Positions 1 through 16,884 of a DNA stretch of 64,000 nucleotides are shown here, piece after piece. Every line of letters begins with the position of its first letter. Positions within the stretch are counted from its first letter, which is position 1. Where the stretch lies: assembly GCF_000243695.2 (NCBI RefSeq), contig NZ_AHMN02000007.1, positions 1 to 64,000 of the forward strand, in the 5' to 3' direction. The translations under genes were made by a program, and so were the position numbers. Under the pieces are notes generated by a model. That model saw only the letters and a program-made list of their open reading frames with translations. It was not told where the DNA came from and searched no databases. The stretch comes from Leptospira kirschneri serovar Cynopteri str. 3522 CT (lineage in GTDB: Bacteria > Spirochaetota > Leptospiria > Leptospirales > Leptospiraceae).

Positions 1-30
1 GTTGGAAAGTTCGAAGAACCGTTTTCTAGT

Positions 31-561
31 ATGGATATTCTTTTGTTGGATGACGGTCAAAAAATTGAATCTGCTTTGGTAGAAGATTCGTTTGGAACGG
101 ATTCTCTTTTGGTTCCAGATGTTTATTGGAATCGTTTGAATTTTCCAGAAAGAAAAGCTCTTCGGGGTAAACTTCCTTTTTTATTGAGGAAATATTCGAA
201 GCAGATCGCTTCTATGAAACGCCTTCATGATCGGGCGGGTAAAATCAAATACAATCGGTGCGTTGGTAAAATGAAAAAGTTTAGTATTCGGGTTCATACT
301 GGTGTTTGGGCGACTTTAGGTGTTTTAGCGGCGGCTCATGGTGTTTCGAGATGTTATCTTTTTAATTATATGCTTTGGTTGGAGGACCTGGGTGGAAAGG
401 AGGATCTTTTTGTGAAAAGTTTAAACCTAGGAGTTCCTAGCTTTCACTGGACTTACAAAATGATCTGGAAAATTGACAGGAGACAAAATCTCATTTCGAG
501 AGAATTACAATTTGAACCAAACCCAATGACGAATAAATATCCATATGATTTAACGTCGTGA
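31..561 (+). CDS. DUF1564-type Leptospira protein
   Basis: Basic protein of about 176 residues without signal peptide or membrane segment. The central part (about residues 80-120), with a run ending HGVSRCYLF, resembles the DUF1564 family, a group of unknown function that is abundant in Leptospira. The reading frame is open without a stop back to base 1, so the true start may lie left of the window; the ATG at 31 has no convincing ribosome site. The long basic N-terminal part could suggest nucleic-acid contact, but that is a guess. Family recognition is from memory of the motif, not from a search. Confidence 0.65.
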   Translation: MDILLLDDGQKIESALVEDSFGTDSLLVPDVYWNRLNFPERKALRGKLPFLLRKYSKQIASMKRLHDRAGKIKYNRCVGKMKKFSIRVHTGVWATLGVLAAAHGVSRCYLFNYMLWLEDLGGKEDLFVKSLNLGVPSFHWTYKMIWKIDRRQNLISRELQFEPNPMTNKYPYDLTS

Positions 562-751
562 AGTAATCAATGAAAAGCAATTGAAATTGAAACATTATGT
601 TGCGATCTATCGAGAGTGAATTGGATTTTTTGTGTCTAAAGTTTAGAAATATGAAAATACCCTCTTACTAGAAAAATCAGCTTTTATTCAAAAACCAAAT
701 TTTCTGAGGATGAATGAAAAAAATGCACAATATTTTTAGAATATTCTAAAG

Positions 752-2621
<1,870 letters not shown>

Positions 2622-2660
2622 TTTGATTCTCCTGACAATACTGTGACAATTCTTATAAAT

Positions 2661-2675
2661 TGATATTGAGAATCA
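2661..2675 (-). promoter_or_regulatory. Fur-box-like operator upstream of hmuO
   Basis: TGATATTGAGAATCA is an imperfect 7-1-7 inverted repeat (5 of 7 arm positions pair) resembling the TGATAATnATTATCA Fur box. It ends 40 bp upstream of the hmuO start, where a promoter would lie. The match is by eye; binding is inferred. Confidence 0.5.
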
Positions 2676-3602
2676 AACTTATTTTTGGGAAAATATACCA
2701 GTTTTCTAAAAATGTGGGAACTCTTACAAATTGGGATTAGCGATTCTATATTCAATTTTAATGATGTGTGAAAAAACAAACTTTTGTGAAATGGACTGTT
2801 GAGCCTATGTCAGTTATTCACTTAAAAATTACGATAGAGTTTTGATCAGAATTTTGCTTTTGAAATGGGAATTTGTTTCAAAATTTAACGATACCATAAG
2901 TCTTATTCGAAGAATTAGATTGTAGGAATTCATATTTTCTTTTTTACAAGAGATTTTTTCCATTGGGAAAAATGTTAGAGGCTCAAATGATTCATAAAAT
3001 AATTACTCAGAATTATAATCATAAATATCTAATATTTTGCACTGAAACAGTGTTTTAGATAAAAATTAAAGATACACAATTTTATGAGATCTTTAAGTGG
3101 CTCTATGCCTTCCTGGAATTTTTAGTCATTTTTCAGTAAAAATTTTTCCAGTGTAGGACCCATTTTCTTACAGCAAAAGTTTTACAAAGATTATACGCTA
3201 TAGTTGTAACTCAAAAAAATCGTCTTCTTTCTTTAAAAGTTTATTCTAAAATTTAAAAGAAATCATTTTACTGGTTCCTCGAAAATTGAGTACCCATAAA
3301 TATTGGGGCAATATCGGTTAACGTGTTTTCGGTCTGATCCAATGCGAACGCTATTCCAAACTAAAGCGTCTCGGGTCGCTCTGTAAATGTTCTATAACAA
3401 GTTAAATCCAGGAAAAAATTTTGTTTCTCAATATAAAACGTAATAGTTCCCACTATTAATGGTTTATGGATGTTACAATTGATAGAAACAAGTTACACCA
3501 TAACTTCATTTCCAATTAAAAAAGTTCGTATCCTTAAAATAAAGAAGTTCCTACAAGGAAATGTTAATAGATTGACAGAAAAAACAAAAAGATCTGAAAA
3601 TT
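2676..3602. other. gene-free gap between hmuO and the Fur gene
   Basis: About 0.9 kb of AT-rich sequence without a credible coding frame. It holds two or three scattered copies of the TGTRGGAACT motif and, at about 3313-3380, a decayed stretch (TTAACGTG..., then CTAAAGCGTCTCG) matching pieces of the dispersed elements described elsewhere, notably the interior of the copy at 54964-55472. Confidence 0.55.
2713..2728 (+). repeat. dispersed TGTRGGAACTNYTACA motif
   Basis: One copy of the 16-bp motif seen many times in gaps of this window (here TGTGGGAACTCTTACA). A decayed reverse copy lies at about 3442-3457. No gene overlaps. Confidence 0.6.
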
Positions 3603-3608
3603 TATAAT
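3603..3608 (+). promoter_or_regulatory. possible -10 box of the Fur-family gene
   Basis: A perfect TATAAT ends 15 bp before the GTG start at 3624, so the transcript could be nearly leaderless. The nearest TTGACA (3572-3577) is 25 bp upstream of it, too far for a normal -35, so only the -10 is proposed. Confidence 0.35.
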
Positions 3609-3623
3609 AGTCGGTCGTATAAC

Positions 3624-4012
3624 GTGGAAAATAAAAAGACAGTTCTTAGAAATACGAAACAGAAAGGAGAAATTCTGAAAGTTCTAGAAATGGCAAAAGG
3701 TCCACTTTCTATCAAAGAAATTTACGAACTTTCCCGAAAAAATCTAGACAATTTAGGAATCGCAACGGTTTACAGGACAGTCAACCATTTGATGGAAAAT
3801 GGAAGCATTCATGAGATTCATCTTCCGGGAGAATCTTCCCGTTTCGAGGCGAGTAATCATCATCACCATCATTTTCATTGTAAACAATGTGACCGTGTAT
3901 TTGACATTGAAATCTGCCCGATTCCTCTGGACAAAAGTCCAAAAGGTTTTACCGTGGACACCCATGAGATCATTCTCTATGGAACCTGTTCCGATTGCAA
4001 TTCCAAGGCACG

Positions 4013-4016
<4 letters not shown>
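3624..4016 (+). CDS. Fur-family metalloregulator
   Basis: A 130-residue Fur/PerR-superfamily repressor. The winged-helix recognition part is GIATVYRTVNHL (residues 45-56). It is followed by a histidine cluster at 79-85 and the structural zinc cysteines C86/C89 and C122/C125. The C-terminus is short, ending five residues after the last cysteine. GTG is the start, as no better one lies near. Whether it senses iron (Fur), peroxide (PerR) or another metal cannot be decided from the sequence. Its place opposite the heme oxygenase gene suggests iron or heme homeostasis. The stop overlaps the next gene (ATGA). Confidence 0.9.
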
Positions 4017-5586
<1,570 letters not shown>

Positions 5587-5590
<4 letters not shown>

Positions 5591-6819
5591 TTCTGTTTTT
5601 TTCAAAAATGCGCGCTTTTTTTGAAAATCCTTTTTGGATTCTTCCTTTATTTATTACGTTATACGTTATTTGTTCCCTGTTGATTTGGAAAAAATACAAT
5701 TGGAATCCAAGTTCGCAAATTAATTTTGGAAAACAATTCGTGGTTCAAAATACAGAAGAAACTCCGAAAGGTGCGGTTATTTTTTTAGGTCGTCCAGGTG
5801 ATTTAGGAGCCGGTTATGACGGACAAATCTTTTATTATTATTCTAGAATGTTGAGCGGATTCCATTTAAATTGGCCCAAAGGTTTTGAAGAAAATATTCG
5901 AGCTCCTAGAATCGGTTATCCCCTTTTAGTTTCTGTTTTCGGTTGGTTCGGAACCTGGGGAACCGTATTTGGAATGTATTTCTTAAATTTATTTCTGATT
6001 TTGTTTTCCTGGTTCTTAGTCAGAGATTTATGCGGAGTAAAATATCGTGTCTATTCTAGTTTTTATTTATTTTCTCCTTTTCTTTTAGGAAGTTATACTC
6101 TTTTAGTCAGCGACGCAGTACTAACTGGACTTTTAGTAATTACGTTTTGGTTCTACAAAAAGGAAAAATGGATTTGGTTCTTTTTATTTGGTGGGCTTTC
6201 GATTTTGACAAAAGAACAGGCGTTTTTTTTACTCTTTCCTCTCGGTGTCCAATCTCTTTTGGAAAAAAAATGGAAAAACTCTATTCTGATCGTTTCTACT
6301 TTGTTATTACCGTTTTTTTGGGCTGCTTTTTTAAGAATTCAATTTCCGAATTGGTCTCCAACACGATTTACCGATTTTTTTACTCCGTTAGACGGGTTTG
6401 TAGGTTACTGGAAAGAAATCAACGAACCTTCTTTATTATCTTTTTTGCAAGTTCCAAATTTAAAAACGGGTCTTGTTCTTTTTGCTAAAAAGTTTTCTAG
6501 ACTTCCTCTTTTTCTTTTATTTCTTGCGGGTTTGTTCGTATTTTGCAGTGGAAATTGGAAAAAGGGAATCGCAGGAAGACTTTCTTTTTTTCTGGTGATC
6601 TTTTCCGTTTTTTCCGCGGGTTATGTGTTGTATTGGTCTTCCTATGAAAACGTTTCTAGAATGTTTACGGTTTCGATCGCATTTTTGATTTTTTGGAAAT
6701 TAGAAGACGATTCCATTGCGGATCTTTTCTATTGGATAGTTACAGGAAGTATTCTTTTGATTTTTTTGTTTAAACTTGCGTTTGTTTCTTCTATTCTTCC
6801 TTATGAAATCTGGAATTGA
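5587..6819 (+). CDS. polytopic membrane protein, PMT/GT39-like
   Basis: About 410 residues with about ten membrane helices. A periplasmic loop near residues 75-110 contains GYDGQIFYYYSR and RIGYPLL, a pattern I associate with membrane proteins related to lipid-linked glycosyltransferases (GT39/PMT-like) involved in surface polysaccharide. It starts inside the stop of the SGNH-like gene (ATGA), so the two are probably made together: one modifying, one assembling or transferring a surface glycan. The donor and acceptor are unknown. A hairpin overlapping the stop codon probably ends transcription. Confidence 0.6.
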
Positions 6820-6840
6820 CAGTATTTCATAAGGAAGTTT
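6796..6840 (+). terminator. intrinsic terminator overlapping the stop codon
   Basis: Perfect 14-bp inverted repeat CTTCCTTATGAAAT (6796-6809) and ATTTCATAAGGAAG (6824-6837) with a 14-base loop containing the stop codon, followed by TTT. The stem is AT-rich and the T run is short, so strength is uncertain. Confidence 0.5.
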
Positions 6841-6902
6841 CTAAACAAATTTGATCAATAAAAAAACAAGTTTAAGAGCAGCTCATCTTTCATTTCAAAT
6901 TA

Positions 6903-7140
6903 ACGTGAAAGTTCGGTTATATGTTTATTACTCAGAGTTATATAATAAAGTACCCGATCTTTTACACTTCAGTAGTGTGAAATTCAGAGAAAGAAAACCG
7001 GGGCGAATCCGGCATTGCCGGACCGCGCTTTCAGCTCCGATCAACAAATTGAGGGTTTGTTTGAAAACAAAATCTTTTCCTGAATTCAATTTGTTGATCC
7101 CGCCTCAATCGCTTTCGCATTTGTTATGCCCTGCTCACGT
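6903..7140. mobile_element. transposase-less TIR element, copy A
   Basis: 238 bp running from ACGTGAAAGTTCGG to ...CTGCTCACGT. The ends resemble the family terminal repeat ACGYGARTTCGRCRTAA. The interior has GGGGCGAATCC, GGACCGCGCTTTC and CAATCGCTTTCGC blocks shared with other copies. The flanking 7-mers CAAATTA / TAAAATA agree at only 5 of 7 positions, so the target duplication is decayed. No coding function is credible. Confidence 0.6.
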
Positions 7141-7314
7141 TAAAATACGACCCATAATGCGCTTACATTTTTTGATTTTTTACACGAATTCAGAATTAGT
7201 ATATTCAAATATTTTACTTTTTTAAAGCGATATTGTAGTGATGATCTTATTGTGTATTGGCGACAAGTAATAAATCAGACATTTCGGATTATTCTCTCAG
7301 AGAAATTTTAAATA

Positions 7315-7405
7315 ACGCGAAAGGGAATCGGTGCGGAGGACTCAAGCAGAAGGCTGCCCGTAGCAAGCTAGATTTCGCTCCGGTTTTCTTACATAGAACT
7401 TACAT
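7315..7405. mobile_element. transposase-less TIR element, copy I (short)
   Basis: 91 bp beginning ACGCGAAAGGGAATCGG and ending GAACTTACAT, with TAAATA on both sides. The left end matches the ACGCGAAAGGGATCG block found inside or at the end of copies E, G and H. A small decayed relative of the family. Confidence 0.5.
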
Positions 7406-7504
7406 TAAATATTTCATTATGAAATATAGATTTGTGATAGTTCTCACAACTTTGCGGAAAAATTCGGCGGAGTTAACATTAACCGAAATTTATATTTTCT
7501 AAAA

Positions 7505-9088
<1,584 letters not shown>

Positions 9089-9102
9089 TATAATTTCCTT
9101 AA

Positions 9103-10617
9103 CTATTCGAGACCGTAAATTTTACGGATTTTTTCGTCCGCTTTTTCCGCTTCTTCACGATTTAGAATTAGAGGAACTTGAATATCTAAAAATTTCAAAC
9201 GTAGATATTTGTCTTTGGATTCTTTTAGAATTTTTTTCAGATCTTTTAACTCTCCGACGGGTATTCCATTCACGGATTCTAAAATCATATTTACAAAATA
9301 ATCTGAGGAAGAATTTACCGGATGAGAAAGTTTTCTATATAAAACCACGTCCGTTTTTTTAGTTCGATTGAGTCCATCTTCTATAAAATAAAAAAATCTA
9401 TATAATAACTGACTTCCTCCAGAAGTGTTTCCGCTTCGACCCCAACTAGTGATCAAGTCTCGAGACATCTCTTGAAATAATAGCCCACCGATCATTTCGA
9501 AGTCATACGATCGATCGTATTGATTTCTCATAAAATCAAAATCGAACATACGACGAGCCGGAAAAGACACCGACATTTCTTTTCCTTCTCGATACAACTT
9601 AAAAGAAATTTTATCTCCCGCGTGTTTGTTATCTACGATTTCTACAAAGTCCACTCTTGCATCCTTGTCCTGCATAACGGTTCCGTTTTTACCAATTGGT
9701 TGTCCGTCAATTTCTAAAAGGAAATCTCCTTCTTTTAAATGATTTTCAGCGGAACCATTTTTTAAAACTCTAGAAACAAAAACACCTTCCAAGTGATCCG
9801 GAATTCCCTTTGCTTTTCTAAGAAATACGTTAAATGAATTGAGAGTTCTCACCCCTAATTCCACATATCCGTCGTATTTTCCGTCTTCAATATCCGTGAG
9901 AAAATGACGTATAACGTTCGTAGGAATGAGATAACCTATATTTTCTCCTTTGGTCGCTACTTGAAACGCAACTCCTACTACCTTGTCGTCTTGAATTGCG
10001 GGGCCTCCGGAATTTCCGGGATTGATCGCTGCGTCTACTTGCAGAACCAAATGACTATCCACCGCGGAATGAGAATAAACCGATTGATCTTTTCTAGATA
10101 CGATTCCGCGAGTAACCGAAACTTTATTACCTCCGATCGGATAACCTACCACGATCAAAGGAGAATTGAGTTCCGGAATTTCTCCGAGTTGTAGATCTCT
10201 GGAATCTTTATAGAAATCCGGATTTTCCGCTTCTAAAACTGCCAAGTCACAATCGTGGGCTAAATGAAGAATTTTTACTCCGTACCATTCTGTTTGATTG
10301 TATCTCTGAACCTGAACGAATTTGGCGTTAGAAACTACGTGCGCGTTGGTTAGGATTCTTTTATTTCCGATTAAAAAACCAGTTCCAGAACCAGCCCGGA
10401 CCGTGTCTGTCGTCCAAGGGGTAAACGGATTGACCGCTTGCGAATAAACTCGAATTTGTACGACTCCTTTTCTAAGTTCGTCGAAGGGTAATGGATTTTC
10501 AACGGCATAAATCCCCGACTGTATAAAAAGTACTAATCCAAACGAAAAAAATCGATCTGTATTTTTAAATAGGATTTTATTCCAAATTCTAAAAGAAAAT
10601 GATAATATTGCCGTCAA
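9103..10617 (-). CDS. HtrA/DegP-like serine protease with PDZ domain
   Basis: About 504 residues. An N-terminal hydrophobic segment (signal peptide or anchor, about 22-38) is followed by a trypsin-like domain with an intact triad: His93 (LTNAHVV), Asp124 (HDCDLAVLE) and Ser203 (NPGNSGGPA), then one or two PDZ regions. The family degrades or refolds misfolded envelope proteins in the periplasm. I place the start at TTG 10617 because AAGGAG (10625-10630) sits seven bases upstream; an ATG at 10638 lies before that site and lacks one of its own. It lies between apt and the protease-dead paralogue in a minus-strand operon. Confidence 0.88.
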   Translation of the reverse strand: MTAILSFSFRIWNKILFKNTDRFFSFGLVLFIQSGIYAVENPLPFDELRKGVVQIRVYSQAVNPFTPWTTDTVRAGSGTGFLIGNKRILTNAHVVSNAKFVQVQRYNQTEWYGVKILHLAHDCDLAVLEAENPDFYKDSRDLQLGEIPELNSPLIVVGYPIGGNKVSVTRGIVSRKDQSVYSHSAVDSHLVLQVDAAINPGNSGGPAIQDDKVVGVAFQVATKGENIGYLIPTNVIRHFLTDIEDGKYDGYVELGVRTLNSFNVFLRKAKGIPDHLEGVFVSRVLKNGSAENHLKEGDFLLEIDGQPIGKNGTVMQDKDARVDFVEIVDNKHAGDKISFKLYREGKEMSVSFPARRMFDFDFMRNQYDRSYDFEMIGGLLFQEMSRDLITSWGRSGNTSGGSQLLYRFFYFIEDGLNRTKKTDVVLYRKLSHPVNSSSDYFVNMILESVNGIPVGELKDLKKILKESKDKYLRLKFLDIQVPLILNREEAEKADEKIRKIYGLE

Positions 10618-10655
10618 TGAAAATCTCCTTAATAACATTCGAATTTTAGAATTTT

Positions 10656-11189
10656 CTAATGACCTTCAAACTCACAAATCGAAAAAACCGGAATCTTGAG
10701 TTCTTCTTGAAGTTTTCTACGTCCTCCTAAATCAGGAAGATCTATAATTACTCCGGCTTCGTAAATTTCCGCTCCTAATTTTTTAAGAAGTTTCACCGCG
10801 GCAATCATGGTTCCACCGGTCGCGATCAAATCATCCATTAGAAGAATTTTATCTCCCGGCTGGACAGAATCTTTATGAATTTCGATCACGTCTTTTCCGT
10901 ATTCTAAATCGTATTCTTCCGATACGGTTTCAGAAGGTAATTTTCCTTTTTTGCGTATGGGAATAAAACCTACTCCAAGTTGAAAGGCTAACGGAGCGCC
11001 TGTGAGAAAACCTCTGGCTTCGATTCCAGCTACTTTTGTAATTCCTTTCCCTTGATAACGGTTTACAAAGGTGCCAATAGTGAGCGCAAGCCCTTCTGGA
11101 TCGAGTAAAAGAGAGGTTATATCACGAAATAAGATTCCGGGTTTTGGATAGTCAGGTATGGTTCTGATTTTGGATTTAACGATAGACAT
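10656..11189 (-). CDS. apt: adenine phosphoribosyltransferase
   Basis: A 177-residue cytoplasmic enzyme converting adenine and PRPP to AMP (purine salvage). The PRPP-binding loop [13 protein letters not shown] (about residues 115-127) and the ARGF adenine-site segment near residue 59 are typical, and the length is normal for the family. It is the first gene of the minus-strand unit with the two HtrA-like genes, 38 bp ahead of the protease start. Purine salvage has no obvious functional link to the proteases, so co-transcription may be incidental. Confidence 0.96.
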   Translation of the reverse strand: MSIVKSKIRTIPDYPKPGILFRDITSLLLDPEGLALTIGTFVNRYQGKGITKVAGIEARGFLTGAPLAFQLGVGFIPIRKKGKLPSETVSEEYDLEYGKDVIEIHKDSVQPGDKILLMDDLIATGGTMIAAVKLLKKLGAEIYEAGVIIDLPDLGGRRKLQEELKIPVFSICEFEGH

Positions 11190-11279
11190 TTAAATTTTAC
11201 GTCTCAAGATTTTTAATTTATACGGGTTCTATTCAAAAAATCCAATCCATTTCAAACAATTCTTTTTTGTCTTAAATAC

Positions 11280-11310
11280 AAAAAAGCCCGGTGGATACCG
11301 GGCCCGTTTT
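11280..11310 (-). terminator. intrinsic terminator after htpX
   Basis: GC-rich stem GCCCGGT (11286-11292) / ACCGGGC (11297-11303) with loop GGAT. On the minus strand it is followed by TTTTTT, so it serves htpX, which ends about 175 bp earlier. The + strand side also has TTTT, but no plus-strand gene precedes it. Confidence 0.85.
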
Positions 11311-11479
11311 ATGTCTTTCGACTCACTTACAAAATCTTTTAGTACTTTAATTTGGAAAATTTCTATCAAATCCAATTACGTTTGGCGAAGAATTTCAACG
11401 TAAAACAAGCATTTGACGACATCTTTACTTTTGAATACTCACTGATAGAGGTTCCCTTAAGATTTTGTAATAAACGTAT

Positions 11480-12367
11480 TCAATATCCCGAATTCTTCAA
11501 AGCGGCAATTCTTGCTTCTAAAGGAGGATGAGTAGAGAATAAGGCCATCCACTTGTTATGTCCGGATATTTTCATTGTAGCAAGAGCTTCTTTTCCCCTT
11601 TCGTCTTCTGGCGCGTCGAATGTGCGTTTTAGTTTTTCTAACGCGGCGATCATATTCTGGCGTCCTGCAAGTTTCGCTCCGCCTGCATCTGCACGATATT
11701 CTCTAGTTCTAGAAAAGTATGCTACTATAATCGATCCTAAAATACTGAATAAAATACTCAATACTATATTTGCAATCAAACGGACCGTATATTGAAGTTC
11801 ATCTTTGACCATCGTACTGAGAGCGTAGCTGATAATTCTAGAGAAGAACATTACAAAAGCGTTAACAACTCCTTGGATTAGAGTCATAGTCACCATGTCT
11901 CCGTTCGCTACGTGTGCTAACTCATGTGCGAGTACTCCTTCCACTTCCGCGTTATCCATCGTTTGAAGTAGGCCGCTGGATACCGCTACTAAAGAACTAG
12001 ATTTAGAAGGTCCAGTCGCAAACGCGTTTACTTCTGGAGAATGATAAATTCCTACTTCGGGCATCGGAAGATTGGCCGCTCTTGCAAGCCTTTCGACTCT
12101 GGAATACAATTCTCTTTCTGCTCCGGAAGCAGATCTAGGATCTATCACCTGCACTCCCATCATCATCTTCGCCATAAATTTGGACAGAAGCAATGATACG
12201 AACGCACCTCCCATTCCCCAAAGGAAACAGAATACGAGCAAAGAACTCAGATTGATTCCATTTGCATCCAGATACGGACCGATTCCAAGTACACTCGTTA
12301 CGATTGAAATCGTAACGACCACGAGTATGTTGGTTAGTAAAAACAACCCAATTCGTTTAAACCACAT
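11480..12367 (-). CDS. htpX: zinc metalloprotease HtpX
   Basis: A 295-residue inner-membrane protease. Two N-terminal helices (about 6-28 and 40-62) precede the M48 domain with zinc motif HELAH at 148-152; further helices lie at about 162-185 and 192-215, and the third zinc ligand Glu is in the SRTREYRADAGGAKLA stretch. HtpX degrades damaged membrane proteins on the cytoplasmic side, complementing FtsH. It stands alone, closed by its own terminator, next to the HtrA-like pair, so this stretch is a small envelope-quality-control neighbourhood. Confidence 0.96.
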   Translation of the reverse strand: MWFKRIGLFLLTNILVVVTISIVTSVLGIGPYLDANGINLSSLLVFCFLWGMGGAFVSLLLSKFMAKMMMGVQVIDPRSASGAERELYSRVERLARAANLPMPEVGIYHSPEVNAFATGPSKSSSLVAVSSGLLQTMDNAEVEGVLAHELAHVANGDMVTMTLIQGVVNAFVMFFSRIISYALSTMVKDELQYTVRLIANIVLSILFSILGSIIVAYFSRTREYRADAGGAKLAGRQNMIAALEKLKRTFDAPEDERGKEALATMKISGHNKWMALFSTHPPLEARIAALKNSGY

Positions 12368-12783
12368 TTAGGTTTCTCCTTATAATTCTATAAATACTAT
12401 CTAAAGTTCTTTTTCTTTTAGATCTCACAATACAACTCATAAGAGCCATTGTATTTTAGTTTTTCAATACGATCTAACAACCGGAGTTCAGAAACAAAAC
12501 TTAAATGACTCAAACTCAGTAAATAGTTCAAAAAAGATGTCTTTTGTTAGATCGATCGTCCAGTTTTTGAAATTGTGGGAACTATTTATTCCCAGACAAA
12601 TTTCGTTTTTAGGAAATTTTCCGTTACAAATTACGAAATCATAACATTAAACGTTACTCCAATTCAATTACATCGTTTTTTTAAATTTGAATCCAATAAA
12701 GCTGTGGGAACTACCATATTTAAGTTTTACGGATTCAATTTCTATTTTTAGACCTAAAAAACGTATTTTTGGTTTGAATCAAT
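12368..12783. other. gap with two TGTGGGAACT motif copies
   Basis: 416 bp of non-coding sequence between htpX and the permease gene. Two forward copies of the dispersed motif lie at about 12574-12590 (TGTGGGAACTATTTATT) and 12703-12718 (TGTGGGAACTACCATA). No terminal repeats or reading frame were found. Confidence 0.5.
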
Positions 12784-14394
12784 TCAAACCTTTCTAGGTT
12801 CCTTTCGAAAAAAAGAAGCTAGTAAAAATAAAATTCCCAATAAAAGATAGGAGGTTACAAAAGAATTAAAACCAGGTTCAAATTGATTGAGAATATCATT
12901 TCCTCGGAGGGTAAAACCGTGGATGAATCCTGTAACTGCAAGAACAGCTGCAATCAAACAAGTAATCAAAGCCTTTTTGAAATCCCGATCGATTACAAAA
13001 ACTGCGATCGAAGCCCAGATCATAGAAGAGATCAAAAAACCTTGTGACAAACTCAAAAGTCCTCCCATTGGATAAGGTAAAAATGGAAGGGAAAGAGGCA
13101 CATCCGACATCCAAAGATGCGAAGTTTCTTTGACTCCAGCATTTTCTAAAATTCCAGCAATCGATCTATCTGCGTAGTTAAAAGTGGATTGAATGAGTAA
13201 CACTCCCCAACCGGCAAGTGCAGGTAAGATTCCTATAACTACGGCGGGCGCGTGTCTACTTGGGGTTGCTTCAAATGCTTGAGATCCAATCACAATTCCA
13301 ATCCAAAGAACGATCGCCATTCCGGCTTCTACAGGAATCAGGGCCTGTATAAAAGCCAAAAGTCCAAACAAGGCGACTAACGTCATAAATATTCCATTTA
13401 AAGTAGAATAACCGGCTCTTGCACCCAAAGCCTTCCAACCAGGATGACCGATATAGATCGTAGTCGGAAAAGGAGATCCGAAAAAGGAACCAACTATGGT
13501 TCCTATTCCATTTGCAAGAAGAGAATCTCTTGTGTTAAAAGAATCTCCACAAGCCTCCGCAGATTCTATGTTTTGTAAAGAGCCGATCACGTTGAAAATT
13601 CCCATAGGAATGATTACGGAGAGATATTCCCAAATGTCCGTAAGTCCCAAAGCAGAATATAAATCACCGATCGATAAAATTGGTAAGTAAAATCCTATCT
13701 GACTCGTAGAACCCTTCAATAACGCTGGATCCATGATCGGGTTTCCCCAAATCCCAGAACACCAAGCGAGAACGGTTCCTAAAACTACGGATACAAGTCC
13801 TCCTGGAAGACGAAATGGAAATACAACTCTTGCAAAATATTGTAATAAAATTACTCCGAAAGGAAGAAAGGCGATGAGGGGATTTTGAAACGTACGAACT
13901 AAAAAATCCATCGAAATAAAAGTGATTGCAATCCCGGCCAAAGAAGAAAGTAGCGCTGCTCTTGGGGTCACCTTACGAATTTTTTCAGCGATAAAAGAAC
14001 CAAACATCTCTATCAATCCAGAAAGAAAACTTGCTACAAGTCCTACCTGCCATGCGGTTTTGTAATCTCCGGTTTTCTTATATACAGGAAGTATAATAAA
14101 GAATACAAATGCGAATAAAGAAACTGTGTTGATTCCGTAGGGTAAGGCGGTGACGTCGGATCTGTTTTCTTTTTTACCGAGACGATACGCCTGCCAGGAA
14201 TAAAAAAGATTTCCAAGTAAAAGAGAAATTGCAGTTCCAGGAAGGATCACTTTATAAATAAAATCTCCAGGAACACCACAGAGTGTGGTTAACAAAAAAG
14301 AAAGAACTAAGATCTGAATTAAATTATCGATCATCAGACCGAAAAATCCGTCTAAATCTCCCGGCATAAACCATTTAAATTGATTCTGGTTCAT
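12784..14394 (-). CDS. NCS2/AzgA-like permease
   Basis: A 536-residue protein with about 12-14 membrane helices. NIESAEACGD (about residue 275) and the following GSFFGSPFPTTIYIGHPG stretch match the substrate-binding half of the nucleobase-cation symporter 2 / AzgA-type fold, which usually carries purines, uracil or related compounds. The N-terminal TALPYGINT (about residue 85) is also typical. It starts inside the stop of the SspB-like gene (4-bp overlap), as the last gene of the minus-strand unit. The substrate is not determined. Confidence 0.7.
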   Translation of the reverse strand: MNQNQFKWFMPGDLDGFFGLMIDNLIQILVLSFLLTTLCGVPGDFIYKVILPGTAISLLLGNLFYSWQAYRLGKKENRSDVTALPYGINTVSLFAFVFFIILPVYKKTGDYKTAWQVGLVASFLSGLIEMFGSFIAEKIRKVTPRAALLSSLAGIAITFISMDFLVRTFQNPLIAFLPFGVILLQYFARVVFPFRLPGGLVSVVLGTVLAWCSGIWGNPIMDPALLKGSTSQIGFYLPILSIGDLYSALGLTDIWEYLSVIIPMGIFNVIGSLQNIESAEACGDSFNTRDSLLANGIGTIVGSFFGSPFPTTIYIGHPGWKALGARAGYSTLNGIFMTLVALFGLLAFIQALIPVEAGMAIVLWIGIVIGSQAFEATPSRHAPAVVIGILPALAGWGVLLIQSTFNYADRSIAGILENAGVKETSHLWMSDVPLSLPFLPYPMGGLLSLSQGFLISSMIWASIAVFVIDRDFKKALITCLIAAVLAVTGFIHGFTLRGNDILNQFEPGFNSFVTSYLLLGILFLLASFFRKEPRKV

Positions 14395-14853
14395 TGTTTT
14401 GACTTACCCCCAAAATTCACTTGAATCACTTTGGGCGAATCTCCCTCTTCATTTTTTTTCTTTTCTGAAACTGTTTTTTCACCGGACGAAAGTTCTTTGA
14501 AAATCTCTTGTTCTTTTGTGAAAACTCTCATATTCGTCAAAGCCGTCTGGGTTTTATCAAAATAACGTAATATACAATCCCAAGGAATAAAAACCTCTTC
14601 CCAGGTATAACCAAATTGAAGTTCGGCGTAGATCCATTCTTCTCCAGGGTCCAAGTTTTTCACTCCCCCCTTAGAGCCGAATACTAAAACGATTCCTACT
14701 TCCCGTTCGTCTCCGACTAATCCGCGTTTACCGATTACCAATTGGGAATGAGGAAGGGCGTGTAAATAAAAAGTTCCAAATTTTTCCCAGTAAAGTTCAA
14801 ATAAAGAACGTTTGAATTTTCGGAGAATCGAAATTTCTTCTTTCAGATTTTGT

Positions 14854-14861
<8 letters not shown>
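14391..14861 (-). CDS. SspB-like (ClpXP adaptor fold) protein
   Basis: 156 residues without membrane segments. Residues about 70-110 (VGIVLVFGSKGGVKNLDPGEE, split by a gap, then ELQFGYTWEEVFIPWDCILRYFDK) resemble in order the SspB core, which binds ssrA-tagged proteins and hands them to ClpXP. A charged flexible tail ends VIQVNFGGKSKQ, where SspB carries its ClpX-docking peptide. Similarity is by eye and weak. It overlaps the dehydratase gene by 8 bp and the permease by 4 bp, so it is probably translated with both. Confidence 0.5.
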
Positions 14862-16743
<1,882 letters not shown>

Positions 16744-16802
16744 GTAGGAAATAAAATCCGCTTGTTCTTAAAAGTCCAATCTTTTTGAAATGGTTCATTC
16801 CT

Positions 16803-16839
<37 letters not shown>

Positions 16840-16884
16840 TTTTCTTGCCTCACTCCAATAGTAGAATAAATCGGTTCTTATACC

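Noticed and set aside
3572..3608. TTGACA/TATAAT as a complete promoter of the Fur-family gene
   Set aside because: The spacing is 25 bp, far from the usual 16-18, so only the -10 was kept as a weak proposal.
6851..7502. Two open frames (6851-7225 and 7257-7502) in the gap after the GT39-like gene
   Set aside because: Both run across the ends of dispersed elements and lack starts with ribosome sites or recognisable motifs.
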